From positions 1,021,501 to 1,085,500 of the forward strand of contig NC_013939.1 of NCBI RefSeq assembly GCF_000010985.1: a stretch of DNA of 64,000 nt. Direction: 5' to 3'. Positions 1-9,723 of this stretch are shown here, one piece after another. Position numbers and translations under genes: made by a program. This DNA is from Deferribacter desulfuricans SSM1. Lineage in GTDB: Bacteria; Chrysiogenota; Deferribacteres; Deferribacterales; Deferribacteraceae. The notes beneath the pieces are model-generated. The model ran no database searches. It was not told where the DNA came from and saw nothing but the letters and a program-made list of their open reading frames with translations. Within the stretch, counting starts at the first letter, position 1; every line of letters starts with the position of its first letter.

Positions 1-1123
1 TTAAATTTTCAATATCCTTATCAATTATAGTTAAACTTCTAAAACCCTTACTTTTTTTCTGGTATAAATCATAGTTTAAAAGTTGATTACTCTCAACAGT
101 TGTTATTGTTTTAATAATTTTATAAAACCCCCTTTTTTTTATTAATGAGAAATTCACAGGGATTTTAATAAGTAGATTTTTTCTTGAAATACCCCTTAGA
201 AAGAAGCCTATAAATAGCTCAGTGCAAACTATTGCAGATTGTGGATTACCGGGTATTATAAAAATAGGTTTATTTTCAAGGGTTGCTAATTTAAAAGTTT
301 TACCTGGACTTGCGTTAATTCCGTTTATAAGTATCTTTCCTTTCAAAGAGTTGATTATGTCAATGATAAGGTCAGCTTTGCTGAAACCGGTCCCACCAAT
401 AGTAATTAAAATATCATACTCGTTTATCGATGATTCAATTTTACTTTTTATTGCATTAAAATCATCTTTTTCTATACCAAGGTATGTTACCTCTGTATCA
501 AAGTTTTTAAGAAAGGAAAAAATCATATAATAATTACTGTTTAAGGTATTGTTAGAATTGGCAAAAAGCTCTGTTAATTCTGAGCCTGTTGAGATTATCC
601 CTATTCTAATCGGTTTGAATGTTTCAATGCAGTTTATTCTAAGACTTGCTAAAAGTTCTATTATTCTATGGTCAATAATATCCCCTTTGCTTAATATTTT
701 TTCCCCTTCTTTTATTAGTGAACCTTTAGGTTGAATAAAGTTTTTATCTTGTTTAATCAAAAATAGGTTTCCATCTTTTTTATAACTATTTTCTATAGGA
801 ATAACTTTATCTATATTGTGCGATAATTTAGCTCCAGTAGCAACCTTATAAGCTTCATTTTCTTTTAAATTGTATTTGATTTCTTCACCAGCAAAGATTT
901 CACCAATTATTTGAAAAGGTTTTGTAAAATCGCAGATTGAGGAGTTTACTGCATAACCATCCATTTTAGATATATTATATTCTGGAATAGATATTGGTGC
1001 ATATATATCTTTATATGAAACTTTACCAAATGCATTTTCTATATTGATTAAATGATAATTTCTTTTAATTGTTAGTGAATCTATTATTTTAAAAGCATCG
1101 TATAAGTCTGTAAAATTATTCAT
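1..1123 (-). CDS. moeA: Molybdopterin molybdenumtransferase MoeA (3' end outside window)
   Basis: I translated this frame by hand from the ATG at 1123 to the window edge without meeting a stop, giving about 374 residues. MoeA proteins are about 400 residues, so only the last few dozen are missing. The MoeA hallmarks are present: MDGYAV near residue 60, the GGTG motif followed by FSKADLI, and an IPGNPQSA segment matching the family PGNP loop. The enzyme inserts molybdate into adenylylated molybdopterin in the cytoplasm. The start overlaps the end of mobB by 8 bases, so the two are translationally coupled. A molybdenum cofactor supply suits an organism with nitrate reductase or formate dehydrogenase, but neither is in this window. 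Confidence 0.9.
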   Translation of the reverse strand, partial: MNNFTDLYDAFKIIDSLTIKRNYHLINIENAFGKVSYKDIYAPISIPEYNISKMDGYAVNSSICDFTKPFQIIGEIFAGEEIKYNLKENEAYKVATGAKLSHNIDKVIPIENSYKKDGNLFLIKQDKNFIQPKGSLIKEGEKILSKGDIIDHRIIELLASLRINCIETFKPIRIGIISTGSELTELFANSNNTLNSNYYMIFSFLKNFDTEVTYLGIEKDDFNAIKSKIESSINEYDILITIGGTGFSKADLIIDIINSLKGKILINGINASPGKTFKLATLENKPIFIIPGNPQSAIVCTELFIGFFLRGISRKNLLIKIPVNFSLIKKRGFYKIIKTITTVESNQLLNYDLYQKKSKGFRSLTIIDKDIENL

Positions 1124-1775
1124 CTTTGATATTTATTTTTATATTTTTTGCGTTTTCGCACCCTTTTAGTGCCTTTATCATTGAAGTAATTGTGGATGAG
1201 ACAATATCAGCAACAAAATCTTTCATATGAACAGGCACACCATCCACTGTTATCTGAATATTTCTCTTTTTTTTGTTTATATAGTGTTCAATTAAGAATT
1301 GTGCTATTTCTTCAGGATTGTTTAAGTTGAAGATATTTTTTATATTCATTAATTCAGGATTTTCAGGATCATCGGTGGCTACACCAATTAATGTGGGGTT
1401 ATTTTTACATAAAAGTTCTTTTGAGTGTCCTTTTCTAAAGATTTCTATTTTTGGTTTATTTGCACTTTTAAAACCTTCTGTTAAAACTAGATCTATATCT
1501 AAATCAAGTTTGAAGATTAGGTCATCTAAGGACAGTTCATTTTCTACATCAGAGATTAATGCATATTGCCATGGGGATGAAATTACCACAGAATATGCTC
1601 CAGCTTGTTTATGTCTATAGGTATCTTTACCCTCTCTATCAATGTTAAAACCGTGAACGTCGTGTTTTATAGTTGCAACTTTATAATTTTTTTCTTTGAA
1701 TATTTTTAATAGTTTTTCTATTAATGTTGTTTTCCCACAATCAGAACTTCCTACAATTGAAATTACAGGTATCAT
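1116..1775 (-). CDS. mobB: Molybdopterin-guanine dinucleotide biosynthesis protein MobB
   Basis: A 219-residue protein with a Walker A loop at residues 9-17 (GSSDCGKTT) and the MobB pattern ATIKHDVHGF shortly after. MobB is a GTP-binding accessory protein for conversion of Mo-molybdopterin to its guanine dinucleotide form. I chose the ATG at 1775 because a GGAGG lies 5 bases upstream. A GTG at 1787 is also in frame but would overlap that ribosome site. The C-terminal 60 residues (VDGVPVHMKDFVADIV region) extend past the minimal MobB domain and look like a small appended domain. It forms a two-gene unit with moeA. Confidence 0.9.
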   Translation of the reverse strand: MIPVISIVGSSDCGKTTLIEKLLKIFKEKNYKVATIKHDVHGFNIDREGKDTYRHKQAGAYSVVISSPWQYALISDVENELSLDDLIFKLDLDIDLVLTEGFKSANKPKIEIFRKGHSKELLCKNNPTLIGVATDDPENPELMNIKNIFNLNNPEEIAQFLIEHYINKKKRNIQITVDGVPVHMKDFVADIVSSTITSMIKALKGCENAKNIKINIKDE

Positions 1776-1884
1776 TTTTACCTCCACGTTTTTATATTAT
1801 AGTAAACTAAGAAAGATAATACATCAATAAAATTGTTATTTGTATTTTTTAGCCAAAATTTTTGAAAAACATTTGTAGCTGTAA

Positions 1885-1913
1885 TTGTTTTATCCTTTGA
1901 TTTATGTTAAAAT
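1885..1913 (+). promoter_or_regulatory. Possible sigma-70 promoter for the MshEN/PilT-like gene
   Basis: TTGTTT at 1885-1890, a 17-base spacer, then TAAAAT at 1908-1913 preceded by TGT (an extended -10). A start near 1920 would leave a leader of about 23 bases before the ATG at 1943. The A+T-rich context makes chance matches easy. Confidence 0.4.
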
Positions 1914-1942
1914 AAAATATAAATTTTATAGGTGGTGATAAT

Positions 1943-3493
1943 ATGGCTAAAAAAATTGGTGAGCTTTTAGTAGAAAAAGGGGTGATTACTAAGAATCAAC
2001 TTGATCTTGCGTTAAAAAGACAATCACTTACTGGTGAAAAACTTGGATATATATTGGTAAAATTGGGTTTTATAGATGAAGAAAAGTTTTATACGTTTTT
2101 AGCTGAACAATATAATGTAAAAAAGTTTGATAAAGATGAATTTATTATTGCAAAAGAAACTCAAAATTATTTGTCCTTAAAGACTGTTTTTGAAAAGGGA
2201 ATAATCCCTATAGAAAAAAAAGATGATAAGCTTTTGGTAGGTTTTTCTAATTTTGCAATATTAAATAGCTTGAACGATATAGAATTTGAAGCAGGGTGTA
2301 AAGTTGTCCCTTATCTTTTACCAGATAATGTGGTTAAAAAAATATTATCAGATTTCCAAAATTTCCCGTATGGATTAAAAGATTACCATTTTAAAAGTTT
2401 TAGAAAATATGTTTTAGAAAAATATGGTACTTATGATATAGGTATTTCTGATTTAATTTCATTAATTGATGATTTGGAGTCAGAATATAATCAAATTATG
2501 TTTGTAGACAGTTCTCAGCCGTTGATAAAAAAAAGTAATTCTATTTACAAAATAGATTATAAAATAATAAAACACTCTGAAATTCTAAAGTTTATTAAAG
2601 AGCATGTTTCTGATATAAATAAAAAAAAGTTAATAAATGATAATTTGATAAAATTTAGCTTAGAGTTAAATGGTAAAAATTATATTTGTTCTATCTTAAA
2701 GCAGAAAAATAAATACAGCTTGATTCTAAATCCTATTAGTAAGCATATTCCTGATATTATGGATTTTGATTTAGATCCTACAGTTTTAAAAGAGTTGATT
2801 TCCCTTAGGGGAGGCTTATATATTATAGCATCTCCAATAGGTCATGGAAAAACGACTTTTATGTCATCTTTGGCTAACTACTTTAGTAAAAATATCAATA
2901 AAGTAATACTGTTTCTTGATGAGTTTATTTTGTACGACTTATCTCATGACAATTCTTTTATTATGCAGATTGAAATTGGGAATGATGTGGATTCATTGAG
3001 TGAGGCAGTTTTGTTGGATAATATCATAAATGCCAATTTAATATTTGTGAGTTCAGTTAAAAATTATAAAGATTTTTTATATGTATTACAAATGGCCGAA
3101 GCTGGGAAAAAAGTATTTATGGCTGTAGATACACCGGATATAACAAGTGCAATAAGTTATATAATCTCGATGATCGAAGTGTTGAAAGATGTTTCAATCA
3201 AAGAGAGATTTGCCAATGTTTTGAGATTATGCATTGCTCAAAGACTAGTAAATTTAAAGCATTCAAATAAGAAATTATATTTGTATGAGTATTTAAAAAT
3301 GAGTTTAAAAATGAAAAGATTTATTATTGATGGAGCAGTATTAAATATTAATTCTCAAGTTAAAGGTTCTAGTGACTACATCCCTATAGAGAAGAAGTTT
3401 GCAGAATTAATCCAGCAACGATTTCTTGATAAAGATGATATTTTTAATTATAGTTTAGATTATGATTTGATGAAAAACTATTTGAAGGAGTAG
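1943..3493 (+). CDS. MshEN-domain protein with degenerate GspE/PilT-type ATPase core
   Basis: A 516-residue protein. Residues 4-27 and 33-56 are two 24-residue motifs of the pattern (K)xG-x6-G-x6-L-x3-L-x2-Q separated by 5 residues. This is the layout of the c-di-GMP-binding MshEN domain, with Lys for the usual Arg. Residues about 70-280 are not recognisable to me. Residues 290-450 resemble PilT/GspE: Walker A SPIGHGKTT with K303, and a C-terminal FANVLRLCIAQRLV helix. The Walker B region reads NLIFVSSVKN where PilT has VGEMRD, and the His box reads AVDTPD instead of TLHTND. Catalysis is therefore doubtful. No pilin or secretin genes are nearby; pgi follows after 7 bases. A regulatory, c-di-GMP-sensing relative of pilus motor ATPases is inferred. 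Confidence 0.75.
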   Translation: MAKKIGELLVEKGVITKNQLDLALKRQSLTGEKLGYILVKLGFIDEEKFYTFLAEQYNVKKFDKDEFIIAKETQNYLSLKTVFEKGIIPIEKKDDKLLVGFSNFAILNSLNDIEFEAGCKVVPYLLPDNVVKKILSDFQNFPYGLKDYHFKSFRKYVLEKYGTYDIGISDLISLIDDLESEYNQIMFVDSSQPLIKKSNSIYKIDYKIIKHSEILKFIKEHVSDINKKKLINDNLIKFSLELNGKNYICSILKQKNKYSLILNPISKHIPDIMDFDLDPTVLKELISLRGGLYIIASPIGHGKTTFMSSLANYFSKNINKVILFLDEFILYDLSHDNSFIMQIEIGNDVDSLSEAVLLDNIINANLIFVSSVKNYKDFLYVLQMAEAGKKVFMAVDTPDITSAISYIISMIEVLKDVSIKERFANVLRLCIAQRLVNLKHSNKKLYLYEYLKMSLKMKRFIIDGAVLNINSQVKGSSDYIPIEKKFAELIQQRFLDKDDIFNYSLDYDLMKNYLKE

Positions 3494-3500
3494 AGGGGGC

Positions 3501-4865
3501 ATGCCTGAGATTTTAGTTGATATTAATTATTCGCTTAAAAAGTTTGTTAATAATGGATTAGATGAAAATAGTTTAATCGATTATAAGGAGAAGGCTCAGA
3601 AAGGTTTTTTGAAACTGGAGCAACTCCATAAGAGTGGCAAAATTGGTTTTCCTGAGGTTGTTAATCAAGATATTTCAGTTTTTAAAGAGTTTGCAAAAAA
3701 AAATACTGGAAAATATAACGACCTAGTTGTGATAGGGATAGGTGGTTCTTCTTTGGGGATTGAAGCCATAGTCGAAAGTTTACTCCCATTTGGTTACAAT
3801 GCGTTATCCTTTTCTGAGAGGGGTGGTTTCCCTAGAATATGGGTTATGGACAATGTTGATCCTCATAAAAATAGATCTATTTTAAGGCATTGCCAACCTG
3901 AAGATACTCTTGTGTGTGTTATTTCAAAATCGGGTGGGACTGTTGAAACTTTGTTTAATTTTAATAAGGTTTACAGTTGGTTTATTGACAATAAAGTTGA
4001 AAATATTCATGATCATTTGATACTTATTACAGACCCAGAAAAAGGGTTTTTGAGAAAATATGGGAAAGAAAACGGTATTAAATTATTTGATATTCCGGAA
4101 AATATTGGTGGTAGATTTTCTGTTTTAACTTCGGTGGGGTTGGTTCCTTTATCGCTTTTAGGTATTGAAATTGAAAAATTATTAGAAGGGGCTAAACATT
4201 TTTTGAACAATGGCATAGAAAAGGCTTTATATCTAGCAGCAGTATATCTTTATTTTATGGATAATAAAAAATGCATTAACGTGTTGATGCCATATACCTC
4301 AAGATTGGGTAAGTTTTCTGAGTGGTTTTCACAACTTTGGGCTGAAAGTCTTGGTAAGAAAAATTCGAACAATGGAGAATTAATTAACTTTGGGACTACA
4401 CCTTTAAAATCAATTGGAGCCATAGATCAACATTCTTTACTTCAACTTTTTAAAGAAGGACCAAATGATAAGCATTTTACTTTTATTGAAATATTAAATC
4501 ATATTTTTGATAAAAAATGTAAAGATACAATATCTAAAGATTTAAATCATTTTAAAGGAGTTTCAACTGGGGAGTTGTTAGATTATGAGCTTAGAGCCAC
4601 AGAGCTTGTGTTGAGAAAAGCTGGAAGACCAACTGTAAAAATAGTTTTAGATATTTTAGATGAATTTTCTTTAGGTTATATTATCATGATGTATATGTAT
4701 ATTGTTAGTATTATAGGTTTGGCCAATGATATAAATCCTTTTGATCAACCAGGTGTTGAAGAAGGGAAAAAATATATAAACGGGCTTTTGGGTAGAGAAG
4801 AATATTTGGAGTTTAAAAAAGCATTTGAGCAGGATTATATAAAAATTGATGAATACATTATATGA
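3501..4865 (+). CDS. pgi: Glucose-6-phosphate isomerase
   Basis: A 454-residue protein interconverting glucose-6-phosphate and fructose-6-phosphate in the cytoplasm. Family signatures are visible: VVIGIGGSSLG near residue 76, VISKSGGTVET near residue 140, ENIGGRFSVL near residue 200, and the late DQPGVEEGK near residue 418. The length matches the shorter bacterial PGI class (about 450 residues). The ATG at 3501 follows a purine-rich GAGGGGG. It sits 7 bases after the MshEN-type gene and overlaps tilS by 17 bases, so it belongs to the same transcription unit. Confidence 0.96.
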   Translation: MPEILVDINYSLKKFVNNGLDENSLIDYKEKAQKGFLKLEQLHKSGKIGFPEVVNQDISVFKEFAKKNTGKYNDLVVIGIGGSSLGIEAIVESLLPFGYNALSFSERGGFPRIWVMDNVDPHKNRSILRHCQPEDTLVCVISKSGGTVETLFNFNKVYSWFIDNKVENIHDHLILITDPEKGFLRKYGKENGIKLFDIPENIGGRFSVLTSVGLVPLSLLGIEIEKLLEGAKHFLNNGIEKALYLAAVYLYFMDNKKCINVLMPYTSRLGKFSEWFSQLWAESLGKKNSNNGELINFGTTPLKSIGAIDQHSLLQLFKEGPNDKHFTFIEILNHIFDKKCKDTISKDLNHFKGVSTGELLDYELRATELVLRKAGRPTVKIVLDILDEFSLGYIIMMYMYIVSIIGLANDINPFDQPGVEEGKKYINGLLGREEYLEFKKAFEQDYIKIDEYII

Positions 4866-6105
4866 AAAGATTTTATTTAAGGAATGTAATGCTTATAAAA
4901 ATAAAAAATTAATTGTTGCTTTTTCTGGTGGTAAAGATTCTTTATCTATTTTACATTTTTTAGTAAAAAATAAAGATTTATTAAGTATTTCAGATATTAT
5001 TGCATGTCATATAAATCATCAAATTAGACCTGATAGTGACGATGATGAAAAATTTGCTAAGGAATTTTGTGATAAATTAAATGTTAAAATTTATACATAC
5101 AAAATTGATGTTTTTGACTATGTTAAAAAGTATAAGGTAAGTATTGAGGAAGCTGCAAGGATTTTAAGATATAAAAAGTTATACGATCTTTTAAATGATA
5201 TTAAATATGATTTTATCGTAACTGCACATCATAAAGATGATTTAATCGAAAATTTTTTTATAAGGGTGTTTAGAGGTACTCCCATTTATAATTTATCCGG
5301 ATTTAATATCAATGACGATGTAATAAAAAGGCCATTGTTAAATATAAACCGTGAATGTATTGAAGAATATATTGACTATTATCAACTCCCTTTTGTTGTA
5401 GATAAAAGTAATTTTGATGAAAAATATCTTAGAAACTGGGTGAGAAACAAGATTGTCAAAGAGATTAAAAGTTACAATAAAGGATTTCTAAATAATATAA
5501 TCAGACTTATAGATGAATCCAAGGAGTTGTCAGATTATTTAAAGAGAAAATGTTTTGTTGAAGTTAATGAATTGAAAGAAGATTTTATTTATTTTAGTAA
5601 AGATAGATTATTAAAGTATGATGAATATGAAAGAAAGTTTATTTTAAATGACATATTGAGATGTTATTTTAAAGTTGAGAAAAAGCATATTAGCTCGATC
5701 TTGCAATCGTTATATAAAAATCATTCAAAAAGAGTAATATTACCAGAAAATTACATTTTTGAAAAATCTTACACCAATTGTTATTTATACAAAAAACACT
5801 ATTTAAAAGATTTTGAAATAATAAAAAAGGAGGAAGAAAAAGAGATTATATTACCTTTTATAAATAAAAAGATTGTTTTTAGTGGGATATATAAAGATAT
5901 GCAATTAATTGTGAGAAACAGGAGAAACGGGGATAGGTTCAAAGGTAAAAAATTAAAAGATATTTTTATTGATAAAAAAATTGATTTGATTATAAGAGAT
6001 ACTTCTGTGATAATTGAAAATAATGGTGAAATTATTTGGGTTGAGAATATTTCAGAGAATGAAGATATAAAAATAGAAAAAATAGAAGGTGGGTATTATG
6101 AATAA
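4849..6105 (+). CDS. tilS: tRNA(Ile)-lysidine synthetase
   Basis: A 418-residue protein with the PP-loop SGGKDS at residues 26-31, as in N-type ATP pyrophosphatases. TilS converts the wobble cytidine of tRNA-Ile(CAU) to lysidine so that it reads AUA, a codon used heavily in this A+T-rich genome. The middle carries the family features VTAHHKDD and a late NRRNGDRF. I take the ATG at 4849; a TTG immediately before it is in frame. The start lies inside the end of pgi, and the stop overlaps hpt. The order tilS-hpt-ftsH is the one found in Bacillus and relatives. Confidence 0.95.
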   Translation: MNTLYEKILFKECNAYKNKKLIVAFSGGKDSLSILHFLVKNKDLLSISDIIACHINHQIRPDSDDDEKFAKEFCDKLNVKIYTYKIDVFDYVKKYKVSIEEAARILRYKKLYDLLNDIKYDFIVTAHHKDDLIENFFIRVFRGTPIYNLSGFNINDDVIKRPLLNINRECIEEYIDYYQLPFVVDKSNFDEKYLRNWVRNKIVKEIKSYNKGFLNNIIRLIDESKELSDYLKRKCFVEVNELKEDFIYFSKDRLLKYDEYERKFILNDILRCYFKVEKKHISSILQSLYKNHSKRVILPENYIFEKSYTNCYLYKKHYLKDFEIIKKEEEKEIILPFINKKIVFSGIYKDMQLIVRNRRNGDRFKGKKLKDIFIDKKIDLIIRDTSVIIENNGEIIWVENISENEDIKIEKIEGGYYE

Positions 6106-6631
6106 TAATTATATTTTAGAACCGTTTATAAAAAAAGAGCAAATAGCTGACAAAGTAAAGGAACTTGGTGAAAAGATTACGAGTGACTACGCTGGAGAAG
6201 AGCTTTTTTTAGTTGGAGTATTAAAAGGGTCATGGATTTTTATGGCTGATTTAGTGAGATATATTGATTTGCCATTAGAGGTTAGTTTTATTTCGGTATC
6301 AAGTTATGTGGGGCAAACTACTAAATCAAGTGGAGTTGTTCGTCTTTTGTGTGATATTGATAAACCTTTAAATGATAGAAACGTGATCCTTGTTGAGGAT
6401 ATTGTTGATACAGGATTAACTTTGAGCTATTTAAAGAAATTGTTAGAAGTAAGAAATCCTAAATCTTTCAAAATTTGTGCTTTATTAGATAAACCTGAGA
6501 GGAGAATATCTGATATTTCAGCAGATTATGTTGGGTTTACAATACCTGATGAGTTTGTAGTAGGATATGGTTTGGATTATAATGGATATTTTAGAAACTT
6601 GCCTGATATATCAATATTAAAATTTAAATAA
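6098..6631 (+). CDS. hpt: Hypoxanthine phosphoribosyltransferase
   Basis: A 177-residue purine salvage enzyme converting hypoxanthine (or guanine) and PRPP to the nucleotide. The PRPP-binding segment VILVEDIVDTGLTL is clear at about residue 105, and GYGLDYNGYFRNLP near the C terminus is typical of the HPRT family. The ATG at 6098 has AAGGTGGG just upstream; a GTG 9 bases earlier falls within that ribosome site. It overlaps tilS by 8 bases. Neighbouring tilS and ftsH reproduce a widely conserved gene order. Confidence 0.95.
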   Translation: MNNNYILEPFIKKEQIADKVKELGEKITSDYAGEELFLVGVLKGSWIFMADLVRYIDLPLEVSFISVSSYVGQTTKSSGVVRLLCDIDKPLNDRNVILVEDIVDTGLTLSYLKKLLEVRNPKSFKICALLDKPERRISDISADYVGFTIPDEFVVGYGLDYNGYFRNLPDISILKFK

Positions 6632-6635
6632 CATA

Positions 6636-6664
6636 TTGATAATATTTTTGTTAAGAGATAAAAT
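6636..6664 (+). promoter_or_regulatory. Sigma-70-type promoter upstream of ftsH
   Basis: TTGATA at 6636-6641, exactly 17 bases, then TAAAAT at 6659-6664. Transcription would start near 6671, giving a leader of about 25 bases with a GGGAG ribosome site before the ATG at 6696. It lies in the 64-base gap after hpt, the first real gap in the run. Confidence 0.55.
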
Positions 6665-6695
6665 AATAAAAACTAAATAATAGTTGGGAGTGGAA

Positions 6696-8537
6696 ATGAA
6701 AAATAATTTTTACAAGAATTTTATGCTTTGGATGGTCATAGCTTTAATGATGGTTGTAATGTTTAATTTTTTTAATACAAGTCAGGGTGTTAGTAAAAAG
6801 ATATCTTATTCAGATTTTATTGAAAACGTTCAAAAAGATAAAGTAAAGGTCGTGATTATAAAACAAAATCATATTACTGGTGAATTAGATGATGGGACTC
6901 ATTTTGAAACATATTATCCACCAGATAATGAGCTAATTAAGATTTTGAGAGAGCATAAAGTACAGATTTACGCTAAACCACCGGATCAAAATCCATGGTA
7001 TGTCCAAGTATTAATATCTTGGTTACCAATGATTATTCTCATTGGTATTTGGATTTTTTTCATGAGGCAAATGCAAGGAGCTGGTGGTAAAGCTTTTTCT
7101 TTTGGTAAAAGTAGAGCGAAACTGTTAACACAAGATCAGCAAAAAGTTACATTTAAAGATGTTGCTGGAGTTGAAGAAGCAAAAGAAGAGTTGCAAGAAG
7201 TTGTAGAGTTTTTAAAGGATCCTCATAGATTTCAGAGGTTGGGAGGTAAAATACCAAAAGGTGTTCTTCTTGTTGGACCTCCAGGGACAGGTAAAACACT
7301 TTTAGCAAAGGCTGTTGCAGGTGAAGCTGGTGTACCATTTTTTAGTATTTCTGGCTCTGATTTTGTTGAAATGTTTGTAGGGGTTGGTGCAGCTAGGGTA
7401 CGTGACCTTTTTGATCAAGGGAAAAAGCACGCACCATGTATTATTTTTATAGATGAAATAGATGCTGTTGGTAGACATAGAGGAGCAGGTCTTGGTGGAG
7501 GACATGATGAAAGGGAGCAAACTTTAAACCAACTTTTAGTAGAGATGGATGGTTTTGAATCAAACGAAGGGGTTATTTTGATTGCAGCTACCAATAGACC
7601 TGATGTATTAGATCCTGCTTTGTTGAGACCAGGAAGATTTGATAGACAGGTTGTAGTACCTAGACCGGATGTGAATGGTAGATTAGAGATTCTAAAAGTT
7701 CACACTAAAAAAGTTCCTTTAGGTGAGGATGTAAACTTGGAAATTATTGCAAAAGGTACGCCTGGTTTTTCTGGTGCAGATTTAGCAAATCTTGTTAATG
7801 AAGCCGCTTTGATTGCTGCAAGGAAAGATAAAGATAAAGTTGAGATGGAAGATTTTGAAGAGGCAAAAGATAAAATCACTATGGGTAAGGAAAGAAGAAG
7901 CATGAGTATCAGCGAAGAAGAGAAAAAAGTTACAGCGTATCATGAAGCTGGACATGCTATAGTTGCAAAATTTATACCTGAGGCTGATCCAGTTCATAAA
8001 GTTAGCATCATACCTCGTGGTATGGCTTTAGGTGTGACTCAACAGTTGCCTCAGGATGATAGACACATGTATAGTAAAGATCATTTAGAAGGGATGATAA
8101 GTGTTTTGATGGGTGGTAGAGCTGCAGAAGAGATTATTTTTAATAGGTATACAACTGGGGCTGGTAACGATATTGAAAGAGCTACAGATATTGCCCGTAA
8201 AATGGTGTGTAGTTGGGGTATGAGTGAAAAATTGGGACCTCTTGCTTTAGGTAAAAAGGATGAGGCTGTGTTTTTGGGTAAAGAGTTGGCCACAGCAAGG
8301 GAGTTTAGCGAGAAAACAGCAATTATGATAGATGAGGAAATAAAGTCTATAGTTATGAACAACTATAAGAGATCGTTAAACATTTTAAAAGAGAATATAG
8401 ACGTTTTACATGCAACTGCTAACTTGTTGCTTGAGAAAGAAACTATCGATGGAAAAGAGATAGATGAGATTATAGCAAGATCAAAAAATAAAAATAATTT
8501 GGATGAAGGAGAAAGTAAAGAATTAGAAGATGTTTAA
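6696..8537 (+). CDS. ftsH: ATP-dependent zinc metalloprotease FtsH
   Basis: A 613-residue membrane protease that degrades unassembled membrane proteins and regulators. In order: a membrane segment near residues 8-27, a periplasmic FtsH extracellular domain, a second membrane segment near 108-128, the AAA domain with Walker A GPPGTGKT from residue 194, Walker [12 protein letters not shown], the second region of homology ending RPGRFDRQV, and the protease motif HEAGH at 416-420. I chose the ATG at 6696 because GGGAG lies 7 bases upstream. A promoter-like sequence precedes it. It overlaps folP by 8 bases, so membrane quality control and folate synthesis are coupled, as in E. coli ftsH-folP-glmM. 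Confidence 0.98.
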   Translation: MKNNFYKNFMLWMVIALMMVVMFNFFNTSQGVSKKISYSDFIENVQKDKVKVVIIKQNHITGELDDGTHFETYYPPDNELIKILREHKVQIYAKPPDQNPWYVQVLISWLPMIILIGIWIFFMRQMQGAGGKAFSFGKSRAKLLTQDQQKVTFKDVAGVEEAKEELQEVVEFLKDPHRFQRLGGKIPKGVLLVGPPGTGKTLLAKAVAGEAGVPFFSISGSDFVEMFVGVGAARVRDLFDQGKKHAPCIIFIDEIDAVGRHRGAGLGGGHDEREQTLNQLLVEMDGFESNEGVILIAATNRPDVLDPALLRPGRFDRQVVVPRPDVNGRLEILKVHTKKVPLGEDVNLEIIAKGTPGFSGADLANLVNEAALIAARKDKDKVEMEDFEEAKDKITMGKERRSMSISEEEKKVTAYHEAGHAIVAKFIPEADPVHKVSIIPRGMALGVTQQLPQDDRHMYSKDHLEGMISVLMGGRAAEEIIFNRYTTGAGNDIERATDIARKMVCSWGMSEKLGPLALGKKDEAVFLGKELATAREFSEKTAIMIDEEIKSIVMNNYKRSLNILKENIDVLHATANLLLEKETIDGKEIDEIIARSKNKNNLDEGESKELEDV

Positions 8538-9723
8538 AATATTTGAAGTAAAACCAGATAAAAATAGATTAATCTTTGAATTAAAAAAGATAGGTGTTGA
8601 TGATTATGCCTTGTCTTTACATGAAAAAGGTGAAATTTTATGTTTAAAAATATTAAATCTAACTCCTGGACAAGCAAATATTTTAAAACAGGAGGCTTTA
8701 GCAGTAGGTGCCGATGTAGCTGTAGCAAAAGGTGCAGTTACTTGTAAAATTGAAAAGACAGATGCGTTACTGTTAATTACAAAAAAAAGTATTAGAAATC
8801 TGATAAGAAAATTAAAACTTCAACCTTTTAATCTTGATAAATTAGCAATTGAACTGGAGCAATTGTTAAAGCAGAAAGAGACCTCTTATTTTGTAGCTAA
8901 AGATGTTAGATTGCCTTTGGATAAACCATATATTGTTGGGATATTAAATGTCACACCAGATTCATTTAGTGATGGTGGTAAGTATTTGGGTGAAAAGAGT
9001 ATTGATGCTAGGTTAGACTATTTTTTAGAAAATGAAATTAAAATTGTGGATATAGGTGGAGAATCTACAAGACCTGGAGCAGAACCTGTTTCGGCAAAAA
9101 ATGAAATAAAAAGGATTGCTTATGCTATTAAACGTTCACTAGAAAAAGGTTTTGTAGTATCGGTGGATACTTATAAATCTGTAGTTGCAGAGTTTGCCTT
9201 AAAGGAAGGTGTTCATATTATAAATGATATTAGTGGATTTAATTTTGATAACAATATGGCTGAGGTATGTGCCAGATACGGGTGTGGTGTGTGTTTGATG
9301 CATATTAAAGGAACTCCTAAGAATATGCAGGATAACCCAACTTATAATAATTTATTGGAAGATATTAAACTTTATTTGAAAAAATCTATAGATATTGCTT
9401 TAAAATGTGGGGTTTCTAAAAATAGTATAATGCTGGATCCAGGTTTTGGTTTTGGAAAAACTTTGGATGATAATTATTTAATTTTGAAATATTTAGAAGA
9501 GATTAAAACTTTAGGTTACCCATTGTTTATTGGTGTTTCAAGAAAATCTATGATTGGCAAAATTATAGATAAAACGCCAGAAGAAAGGGATGTGCCAAGT
9601 AAAGCAATAGAATTTTTGGCAATGATTAAAGGTGCTAATTTTATTAGAACTCATGAAGTAAAGTATGCTAAAGATATAGCTAAGATAGCAGAATATTATA
9701 GCAAGGTTGAGTTAAATGCTTGA
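8530..9723 (+). CDS. folP: Dihydropteroate synthase with N-terminal extension
   Basis: A 397-residue protein. Residues about 132-397 are a complete DHPS TIM barrel: [41 protein letters not shown] and GVSRKSMIG. It joins p-aminobenzoate to hydroxymethyl-dihydropterin diphosphate. The first 130 residues are extra compared with the usual 270-280-residue enzyme. They contain an alpha/beta-looking region with [20 protein letters not shown] and a basic helix [10 protein letters not shown]. The extension stays in frame and its ATG overlaps ftsH by 8 bases, so it is a genuine fusion and not a start error. I do not know what the extension does. Confidence 0.93.
   Translation: MFKIFEVKPDKNRLIFELKKIGVDDYALSLHEKGEILCLKILNLTPGQANILKQEALAVGADVAVAKGAVTCKIEKTDALLLITKKSIRNLIRKLKLQPFNLDKLAIELEQLLKQKETSYFVAKDVRLPLDKPYIVGILNVTPDSFSDGGKYLGEKSIDARLDYFLENEIKIVDIGGESTRPGAEPVSAKNEIKRIAYAIKRSLEKGFVVSVDTYKSVVAEFALKEGVHIINDISGFNFDNNMAEVCARYGCGVCLMHIKGTPKNMQDNPTYNNLLEDIKLYLKKSIDIALKCGVSKNSIMLDPGFGFGKTLDDNYLILKYLEEIKTLGYPLFIGVSRKSMIGKIIDKTPEERDVPSKAIEFLAMIKGANFIRTHEVKYAKDIAKIAEYYSKVELNA

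Noticed and set aside
222-734. Two plus-strand open frames near the left edge
   Set aside because: They are antisense to moeA, whose minus-strand frame is continuous and has family motifs.
7153-8362. Several minus-strand frames across ftsH
   Set aside because: FtsH is fully accounted for on the plus strand. The reverse frames are low-complexity Leu/Ser translations of it.
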